The position numbers and the translations under genes are program-made. Shown one piece after another: positions 58,124 through 64,000 of a DNA stretch of 64,000 nt; the stretch's first letter is position 1; the number at the start of each line of letters is the position of its first letter. The notes beneath the pieces are model-generated. The model was not told where the DNA came from and did not search any database. It saw only the letters and a list, made by a program, of their open reading frames with translations. This stretch comes from Sphaerospermopsis sp. SIO1G1 (GTDB lineage Bacteria; Cyanobacteriota; Cyanobacteriia; Cyanobacteriales; Nostocaceae). Where the stretch lies: contig JAAHFX010000005.1 of the NCBI GenBank assembly GCA_010672785.1, positions 283,634 through 347,633 of the forward strand, written 5' to 3'.

Positions 58124-58924
58124 ATGTTTTTAAAAATAATCTTGAGTATTTTATTGATATTATTATTTATATATCCTACCAGCAACGTTCACGCTGGCGA
58201 ATTATCAGAAAAACTAGCAAACTTTGCACAATGGGAAAAATTAACATCAGTTAAAACAGCCGCAGGAGACCTCATTTATCCCGATTGGATGGAAGGAACA
58301 TGGCAAGTCGAAAGTACATTAATTGACTTAGCTGCACCCCTAGCACCAGACATAGTAACACCGGGGTTTGAAGGAAACCGTCAACAATTAAATAAACCCA
58401 TAAATTTTTTAGTGAGATTCATAAAAATTGAACCTCAAAATTCTGGCTTAAAAATTACCAATCAACAAAAAAACAACTCAAAAATATTAGTAGCAGATCG
58501 AGTATTTAATAGTTTGAACTTATCCAGAGCTTATTTAGGAAAAGAAGCAGTATTAGCTGTGAAACCAGATCCCAAATCTCCCAACCGTCAAATTACTTTT
58601 TTCCAGGGTGAACGTCAATTAGTTTCTTCCGTTACTGCACGTATAACTGAAAATACACCGGATGGTAAATTTATTACCGCAGAAGTTTTCCAGCAATATT
58701 TTAAAGGTGGTTCTCGCGCTTATTTCAACACTGTAGAATCTACTACGGCTTATGCGTTGCTTCCTACATCCCAACCAAAAACATCCCCAAAAATATCTCT
58801 AACAATATCAGCAGATCAAGTAACTGCTGTTTATCTTTCTCCCCAAGATCCCAATTATTTTACCGCAGGTTCTCAGCCTGTTGCACTATACCGTTATCGC
58901 TTAGACTTCTTTCCTTTGAGGTGA
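58124..58924 (+). CDS. DUF6816-type lumenal or periplasmic protein
   Basis: 266 residues with a signal peptide (MFLKIILSILLILLFIYP, cleaved near VHAGE). The mature part has YPDWMEGTWQVESTLIDLAA, then RFIKIEP and DRVFNSLNLSRAYLG, and ends in YRYRLDFFPLR. The pattern fits a family shared by cyanobacteria and plant chloroplasts with no settled function; a thylakoid-lumen location is likely. The family name is from memory and not checked. Confidence 0.75.
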   Translation: MFLKIILSILLILLFIYPTSNVHAGELSEKLANFAQWEKLTSVKTAAGDLIYPDWMEGTWQVESTLIDLAAPLAPDIVTPGFEGNRQQLNKPINFLVRFIKIEPQNSGLKITNQQKNNSKILVADRVFNSLNLSRAYLGKEAVLAVKPDPKSPNRQITFFQGERQLVSSVTARITENTPDGKFITAEVFQQYFKGGSRAYFNTVESTTAYALLPTSQPKTSPKISLTISADQVTAVYLSPQDPNYFTAGSQPVALYRYRLDFFPLR

Positions 58925-59018
58925 CTGGTGATTGGTGACTGGTGACTGGTGACTGATAACTGCCAACTGCTAACTGATAACTGCTAACTGACAACTGATA
59001 ACTGATAACTGATAACTG
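58925..59018. repeat. heptamer tandem repeats (TGACTGG and TAACTGA types)
   Basis: GTGACTGGTGATTGGT units are followed by AACTGATAACTGC units, starting right behind the stop codon of the preceding gene. Confidence 0.85.
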
Positions 59019-59104
59019 AATAAAGGAAAGGGTTTTAGACCCAATTTCTGGGTAAATGTTGGTAAATTAAGATTAAGCCCACAAATCCCCTAGAAATTGG
59101 CAAG

Positions 59105-60697
59105 ATGGCAATCGAAACAACCATGATGGAACATCGAATCCTTTACGTTCGCCTTCCTTGTAACCCCATCTTTCCTATTGGGGTTGTTTATCTGAGTGAT
59201 CATGTCCACAAACTGTTTCCTAACATTGAACAAAAAATCTTTGACTTGGGAACAGTTCCACCTTTAGACTACAGCAGTGCCTTAGATACTTGTATTGATG
59301 AATTTAAACCTACACTCCTAATCTTCTCCTGGCGGGATATTCAAATCTATGCACCAGTGGGAGGCCGAGGAGGTAATCCTCTACAAAACGCCTTTGAATT
59401 TTATTATGCTAAAAACCCTTTAATTAAATTGCGGGGTGCATTAGGCGGTTTACGAATCTTCATCGCTTACTATGTAGAATTATGGCGTAACTTGGGATTA
59501 ATTAAACGTGGCTTAAAACGCGCTCAAAAATACCATAACCAAGCCCGTGCAGTAGTTGGTGGTGGTGCAGTCAGCGTATTTTATGAACAGTTAGGAAAAA
59601 GCCTACCTTCCGGAACAATTATTTCTGTAGGTGAAGGTGAAACCCTGCTAACAAAATATCTGAGTGGGCAAGAATTTCGGGATGAACGTTGTTATGTAGC
59701 GGGAGAAAACCAGCCCAGACAACGTCTGATCCACGAACAACCCACACCCCTAGAAAAAACTGCTTGTAACTATAACTATATAGAAACCATCTGGCCGGAA
59801 ATTAATTACTACCTGCAAGATAAAGACTTCTATATCGGAGTGCAAACAAAACGTGGTTGCCCCCATAACTGCTGTTATTGTGTTTATACCGTTGTAGAAG
59901 GAAAGCAAGTCCGAATTAATCCAGCCGATGAAGTTGTGGCAGAGATGCGCCAACTATATAATCGCGGTGTGAGAAACTTCTGGTTTACCGATGCTCAATT
60001 TATTCCCGCCCGTAAATATATGGATGATGCCATAGAACTATTACAAAAAATAGTTGATTCTGGCATGAATGATATTAACTGGGCTGCATATATTAGAGCA
60101 GACAACTTAACACCAGAACTGTGTGAGTTGATGGCTAAAACTGGGATGAACTATTTTGAGATTGGCATTACTAGCGGTTCGCAAGAACTTGTGAGGAAAA
60201 TGCGAATGGGTTACAACCTGCGGACAGTTTTACAAAACTGTCGTGATTTAAAAGCAGCAGGCTTTAATGATATGGTTTCTGTAAATTATTCATTTAACGT
60301 CATTGATGAGCGTCCAGAAACCATTCGTCAAACCATCGCTTATCATCGCGAACTGGAAAAAATCTTTGGTGTAGATAAAGTTGAACCTGCTATCTTCTTT
60401 ATCGGACTTCAACCCCATACACACTTAGAAGAATACGCTTTTAAAGAAGGTATCCTCAAACCAGGTTATAATCCTATGAGTTTAATGCCTTGGACAGCAA
60501 AAAAACTACTTTGGAATCCTGAACCACTAGGATCTTTTTTTGGGGAAGTCTGTTTACAAGCTTGGCGACAAAACCCCAACGACTTCGGTAGAGAAGTAAT
60601 GAAAATCTTAGAAGCAAGATTGGGTTGTGTTGATTTAGAAACAGCACTTACCGCACCGATTGAAAAACCAGAGAAACAGTTAGCAGGCGTTAACTAA
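59105..60697 (+). CDS. B12-binding-type radical SAM protein (photosystem II high-light type)
   Basis: 530 residues. The N-terminal half (about 1-200) resembles the cobalamin-binding domain of radical SAM methyltransferase-like proteins but lacks a clear DxHxxG. The radical SAM core has the cluster motif CPHNCCYC (Cys spacing 3 and 2), then NFWFTDAQFIPARKYMDDAI and GMNYFEIGITSGSQEL. I recall this group being named photosystem II high-light acclimation radical SAM protein; I could not check. It would modify a pigment, lipid or protein in photosynthetic membranes. Confidence 0.8.
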   Translation: MAIETTMMEHRILYVRLPCNPIFPIGVVYLSDHVHKLFPNIEQKIFDLGTVPPLDYSSALDTCIDEFKPTLLIFSWRDIQIYAPVGGRGGNPLQNAFEFYYAKNPLIKLRGALGGLRIFIAYYVELWRNLGLIKRGLKRAQKYHNQARAVVGGGAVSVFYEQLGKSLPSGTIISVGEGETLLTKYLSGQEFRDERCYVAGENQPRQRLIHEQPTPLEKTACNYNYIETIWPEINYYLQDKDFYIGVQTKRGCPHNCCYCVYTVVEGKQVRINPADEVVAEMRQLYNRGVRNFWFTDAQFIPARKYMDDAIELLQKIVDSGMNDINWAAYIRADNLTPELCELMAKTGMNYFEIGITSGSQELVRKMRMGYNLRTVLQNCRDLKAAGFNDMVSVNYSFNVIDERPETIRQTIAYHRELEKIFGVDKVEPAIFFIGLQPHTHLEEYAFKEGILKPGYNPMSLMPWTAKKLLWNPEPLGSFFGEVCLQAWRQNPNDFGREVMKILEARLGCVDLETALTAPIEKPEKQLAGVN

Positions 60698-60740
60698 GTT
60701 AGTGATGAGGAGTTGGGGAGTTGGGGTGATGGGGTGATGG

Positions 60741-60822
60741 ATTTTTACCAATCACCAATCCCCAGTCACCAATCCCCAGTCATCAATCCCCAGTCATCAA
60801 TCCCCAGTCATCAATCACCAAT
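60741..60822. repeat. tandem repeat (ATCCCCAGTC)n
   Basis: ACCAATCCCCAGTCATCAAT-type units follow GGGGTGATGG units between the radical SAM and sensor genes. Confidence 0.8.
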
Positions 60823-60830
60823 AAATTCTT

Positions 60831-62219
60831 ATGTTACAAGGTTCAATTCTACAACAACTACAAGCAGCGCATATCCAAAGTACCAGACCAATTAACTTTG
60901 GAGTGTACTACAAAAATACTTTAATTGCTTTGTGCCATGCCTTAGAAGATCACATCTTAGAAACTGATGATCAACCTTTAGTAATTACAGCTTTTCAACA
61001 AGGTAAATGGTATTTGCAAGAAGCTGACAGATATGCAGACATTGCTGCAACAAGCCGTGAAGTTGTAATTATGGCCGCCGCTGATGCTGGTTTTGTAGAA
61101 CATACCACCAGTCAATTATCTAATGTCAATGTAGTGGGTTTGCAGAGTGATGATCCAGTTGCTCAAGAATGGCATTTAATTATTGTGTCACCCGAATATA
61201 CAGCAATGGTAATCTGTCAAGAATTATCTGAGGCTGATTATGGTATTGGTAGTCTACCGAATTCCGATGTCGAACGTAAATTTTATGGTTTTTGGACATT
61301 TGAACCAGAACTGGTAAGAGAAACCGCAGAATTGGCGATCGCTCATATCCAAACCTATGATCCAGAACTAGCCCAAAAACTGACAAGTAATCTCCAAGCT
61401 ATTTCTCCAGTAAGTAAATCTTTCTTTGATTTAGAAAAAGTAGTGACTCGTGTCGTTGACTACCTACAAGCTGGCCAGGAAAATCTAGCAATTTCTACTA
61501 AAATAGAACAACAAATTTTAGACCGCAACCTAGTTTCCAATGAAATTCAAGCCTTTTTGAGAATGGCACAAATTATGGATTTAGGGGATATCAACAACCC
61601 AATGGCTGCTACAGAAGTTGTTGCCCTATCAGAAACTATGGCACAAATATTAGATTTACCAGCATGGCAAATTAAAAGATTACGATTGGCAAGCTTATTA
61701 CATCGTATAGATCCACTCCAAAGGGCTGAAAGTGTACTTTCACCCCAACCTAAAAACTATCAAGAAGATGCCCCCAATTGTCCATTAACTTGCCCCCTTG
61801 TTCCCGGTGCACAAGTTTTGAGAACAATGCCACGATTAAGAGCGGTAGCTCAAATCATCACCCATCAAACAGAATGGTGGAATGGTACAGGTGAACCCGC
61901 AGGTTTAGTCGGTGATGAAATCCCCTTAGAATCCAGAATTTTAGCTCTGGTTGCAGAATTTCAACGCCAAGTAAACCAACTCAAATCTACTGGTAAAACT
62001 CAAGAAGAAATTTTTACCCAAGCTTTAGAAGAATGTAGAACCGAACAATCTACACGCTTCGATCCCAAACTAGTAGATACTCTCACATTGTTAGTTATGG
62101 GTTTACAACAAGGTCTAGATTTACCTATGATGGCAACTAAAATTAACCGTAGTATCTGGTTACTTGATTCCCGTTGGGATAGTAGTCCCAGAAAACAGAA
62201 CTCAACAGTTACAAACTAA
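60831..62219 (+). CDS. DICT-domain sensor protein with HD-like C-terminus
   Basis: 462 residues. The N-terminal DICT-type region (about 18-170; PINFGVYYKNTLIALCHALE and RKFYGFWTFEPELVRETAEL) is a sensory domain often found with light or nucleotide signalling. The C-terminal half (about 200-440) resembles an HD phosphohydrolase (LRLASLLHRIDPLQRAE, then ITHQTEWWNGTGEPAGLVGD). The latter has the look of the HD-GYP HxxxNGxGxPxGL helix, but some metal residues are changed. It may therefore bind rather than cut a cyclic nucleotide. It is 30 bases ahead of the pentapeptide-repeat gene. Confidence 0.75.
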   Translation: MLQGSILQQLQAAHIQSTRPINFGVYYKNTLIALCHALEDHILETDDQPLVITAFQQGKWYLQEADRYADIAATSREVVIMAAADAGFVEHTTSQLSNVNVVGLQSDDPVAQEWHLIIVSPEYTAMVICQELSEADYGIGSLPNSDVERKFYGFWTFEPELVRETAELAIAHIQTYDPELAQKLTSNLQAISPVSKSFFDLEKVVTRVVDYLQAGQENLAISTKIEQQILDRNLVSNEIQAFLRMAQIMDLGDINNPMAATEVVALSETMAQILDLPAWQIKRLRLASLLHRIDPLQRAESVLSPQPKNYQEDAPNCPLTCPLVPGAQVLRTMPRLRAVAQIITHQTEWWNGTGEPAGLVGDEIPLESRILALVAEFQRQVNQLKSTGKTQEEIFTQALEECRTEQSTRFDPKLVDTLTLLVMGLQQGLDLPMMATKINRSIWLLDSRWDSSPRKQNSTVTN

Positions 62220-62251
62220 AATATAACAACAACCTTTAAAACAAACACTTT

Positions 62252-62893
62252 ATGAACATAGAAGCCATTAAAACAGGTGAAAATAAACAACTTTCTGGTG
62301 CAGATTTAGAAGATGAGAATCTCTCCCAACTGGATTTGAGCCGCATTAATTTAGCTGGTGCAACCTTAGTAGGTACAGATTTTTCAGGATCTAAACTCGA
62401 AGGCGCACATCTAGAAGGTGCAAACTTAATGGGTGCAAACTTGCAATCAACAGACTTGCGCGCCAACCTAATGGGCGCAAATCTCATGCAAGCAGACTTA
62501 ACTGATGCCGATCTCAGAGGTAGTAATCTCAGAGGGGCAAATTTAATGAGTGCTAACCTCAAGAATAGTTCTTTAGCAGGTGCTTTTTTGAGTGGAGCTA
62601 ACTTGATGAGTGTCAACTTGCAAAATGTTGATTTTCGAGGTAGTGACTTACGTGGTGCAAATCTTTCTGGGGCAAATCTCAAAGGTGCAGACTTGAGTCG
62701 TGCTGATTTACGAGGAGCTTTATTAAACGAAGCGAATTTAGAAGAAGCCGATTTAAGGGCAGCAAATTTAGTAGGAGCAAGTTTAAACGATGCGAATTTA
62801 CTCTGTGCAGACTTAGAATTTGCCAACTTTAACGGGGTAGATTTAGAAAGAACTTGTTTAGTAGGTACAATCAAGGGAAGTATTTCTCAATAA
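62252..62893 (+). CDS. pentapeptide-repeat protein
   Basis: 213 residues, nearly all in A(D/N)LxX units from about residue 15 to 205. For example [20 protein letters not shown], and later [20 protein letters not shown]. Such repeats fold into a right-handed four-sided helix. Function is unknown; some act on DNA gyrase, most cyanobacterial ones do not. The open frame on the opposite strand is a by-product of the repeat. It follows the DICT gene by 32 bases. Confidence 0.93.
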   Translation: MNIEAIKTGENKQLSGADLEDENLSQLDLSRINLAGATLVGTDFSGSKLEGAHLEGANLMGANLQSTDLRANLMGANLMQADLTDADLRGSNLRGANLMSANLKNSSLAGAFLSGANLMSVNLQNVDFRGSDLRGANLSGANLKGADLSRADLRGALLNEANLEEADLRAANLVGASLNDANLLCADLEFANFNGVDLERTCLVGTIKGSISQ

Positions 62894-62992
62894 TTTTCCT
62901 GAAAAATTTAAGTTAGAGATGAATATACTTTTAAATAAACCTACACTCTAACTGACTCACCAATCATAAAACACGATTTTTATCAACATATT

Positions 62993-63103
62993 ATGAATGA
63001 TACTTTTAGTCGCACCCAAGAATGGCTGACTGTCTTTGCCTATTTGGGGATAGCTGGGTTCGTCATGTGGCAGGTTTTTAATACAAAAACAAGAAATAAA
63101 TAG
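62993..63103 (+). CDS. 36-residue single-span membrane peptide
   Basis: ATG 62993 to TAG 63101-63103 encodes 36 residues: a polar start NDTFSRTQEWL, a hydrophobic span TVFAYLGIAGFVMWQVF and a basic end NTKTRNK. The pattern fits a small thylakoid or plasma-membrane subunit (as in photosystem or NDH complexes), but I do not recognise it. It lies 100 bases behind the pentapeptide gene. Confidence 0.5.
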   Translation: MNDTFSRTQEWLTVFAYLGIAGFVMWQVFNTKTRNK

Positions 63104-63154
63104 GAGTTGCAGCAAAAAGTGATTGGTGATTGGGAATCTTAATTTAATCAGTAA

Positions 63155-63359
63155 TTAGGGTTTGTTGAATGAATCCATAACTTTTATCAATCAAAGATTT
63201 GAGGCTCGTGAAAAAGACAGTAGGTGTAGGGTTATAGCTTCTAAAGTCTGAAAAAACTTGCACTTCTTTGAGCAGCCAGAAACTGCTGTAAGTGTTAACT
63301 TTCCTCCTAAAATTCTGACTTCCATATCTCACAAAATAACTTTTTGCTGCAAACCCTAA
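63155..63359. repeat. 205-bp element with TTAGGGTTTG terminal inverted repeats
   Basis: TTAGGGTTTG (155-164) and CAAACCCTAA (350-359) are perfect inverted ends. A 62-codon minus-strand frame inside (63144-63332) has no recognisable transposase motif. It is probably a MITE or an internally deleted insertion sequence. The TTGCAGCAAAAAGT end sequence also occurs at 63106. The rest of the gap to 63586 is AT-rich with nothing seen. Confidence 0.6.
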
Positions 63360-63586
63360 ATCAAAACAATTTGTATTTATAATTCGTATAAATTACAGTA
63401 TTTGACATAATTTAGTCTAGATTTTATCCAACTGTGGACGAATTCAAAATAACTGATATAATCAAATTAAAGTTTTCTAATTGATTTAGTAAATTTAAAC
63501 TCTCAAACTTTGAATTTTATTAACATTTTTTTTAGCTAGACAGGTTTGAATCTCAACTCAAAATTTTGGTAACAAGGAAAATTCAC

Positions 63587-64000
63587 ATGGCACTAATTGA
63601 CGGTTTAGTAGAGCAAAATAAAAGACAGAAACTCGTAGCTGATCTCACAAAATTACTAGATTTACGAGTTGCTTCTATGGGTGGTATTTCAGGAGTGGCA
63701 ATCAAGACTGGTTATGCTGCTATTAAGGGAATTAGCCCTGGTTACTGTGCTGGTGCAATTGATCGTCTTTTACCTGAATCTTTTGCTGCTCTTGAACCTA
63801 TGTGGGAAGAGGGTTTACAAACAGAAGATCCTGTCGGTTATCTAACTAATAATAGTTCTCGTACAGCAGATGCAATTTTAACTGTAACTGATGTGCGAAC
63901 TCAAAAAAGTAGTAACTCCACTATTAAAAGTGTTTACAGTAAATTGCGTGGTTCAGTGAAAAAGCACGTGGAAGAGGCTGTACCTGATTTAGCTAAAGTT
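63587..64000 (+). CDS. DUF6918-type protein (partial, runs off the window)
   Basis: From ATG 63587, with AAGGAAA upstream, 138 codons remain open to the window edge. The protein begins MALIDGLVEQNKRQKLVADL and continues GISGVAIKTGYAAIKGISPG, with a KSSNSTIKSVYSKLRGSVKK stretch. It resembles a family of about 140 residues seen in cyanobacteria and actinobacteria, of unknown function. The C-terminus lies beyond the window. Confidence 0.75.
   Translation, partial: MALIDGLVEQNKRQKLVADLTKLLDLRVASMGGISGVAIKTGYAAIKGISPGYCAGAIDRLLPESFAALEPMWEEGLQTEDPVGYLTNNSSRTADAILTVTDVRTQKSSNSTIKSVYSKLRGSVKKHVEEAVPDLAKV

Noticed and set aside
62236..62874. A 212-codon open frame on the minus strand
   Set aside because: It is the mirror image of the pentapeptide repeats and has a Lys/Ser/Ala-only composition caused by the repeat.
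63144..63332. A 62-codon minus-strand frame inside the TTAGGGTTTG element
   Set aside because: No transposase motif can be seen, and the frame extends past the element end.

Overview
The window looks like chromosomal DNA of a filamentous, probably heterocyst-forming cyanobacterium (Nostocales; Anabaena, Dolichospermum or Aphanizomenon type). It carries chlD, cpcT, a photosystem II radical SAM gene and xisH/xisI genes. More than twenty copies of the HIP1 octamer GCGATCGC can be seen by eye. The DNA is AT-rich, and many intergenic spaces are filled with heptameric tandem repeats (TTACGAA, CAGTTAT, AACTGAT, GGGAACA types) of the kind known from Nostocales. I identified the lineage from these features only; no search was run.

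Layout. 1-900: a short CRISPR array with its own promoter, leader and terminator, read on the minus strand. 929-1459: a helix-turn-helix protein. 1756-5837: a sugar-phosphate block, gap1-pyk-tal. 6053-7596: a RelE-type toxin-antitoxin pair and xisHI. 7791-11327: metH. 12558-24247: a peptidoglycan amidase and then a class II lanthipeptide locus: HlyD adaptor, mersacidin-type precursor, peptidase-containing ABC exporter, LanM, and a divergent SLH/OprB iron-uptake porin. Two Fur-box-like operators sit on near-identical promoter layouts, one at the precursor and one between lanM and the porin. A PIN toxin-antitoxin pair and several MITE-like elements lie between the exporter and lanM. 24500-31040: Uma2-family genes and decayed copies, chlD and small hypothetical genes. 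31092-32891: lysC.

33485-37801 is a pstSCAB phosphate uptake operon behind a Pho-box-like row of TTAA repeats. Then follow cpcT, tRNA-Cys(GCA), a DUF2214 membrane protein, a phytanoyl-CoA dioxygenase-like protein, a truncated ABC permease and a TSUP exporter. 42407-46172 holds a desaturase/SDR fusion, two further SDR genes and a tRNA hydroxylase. After that come a SigF-type sigma factor, purB, a carotenoid oxygenase, a J-domain protein, an alpha/beta hydrolase and rpmB. 54263-57948 is an ffh-rpsP-KH-phoH protein-synthesis block. The right end has a DUF6816 protein, a radical SAM protein, a DICT/HD sensor, a pentapeptide-repeat protein, a 36-residue membrane peptide and the start of a DUF6918 protein.

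The most interesting unit is the lanthipeptide locus. The precursor, its modifying enzyme, a dedicated protease-exporter and an adaptor are all present, and the DNA predicts control by iron. The second theme is repeat activity: at least four MITE-like families can be recognised inside this one window, including one copy nested in another, and they are concentrated around the lanthipeptide and pst loci.
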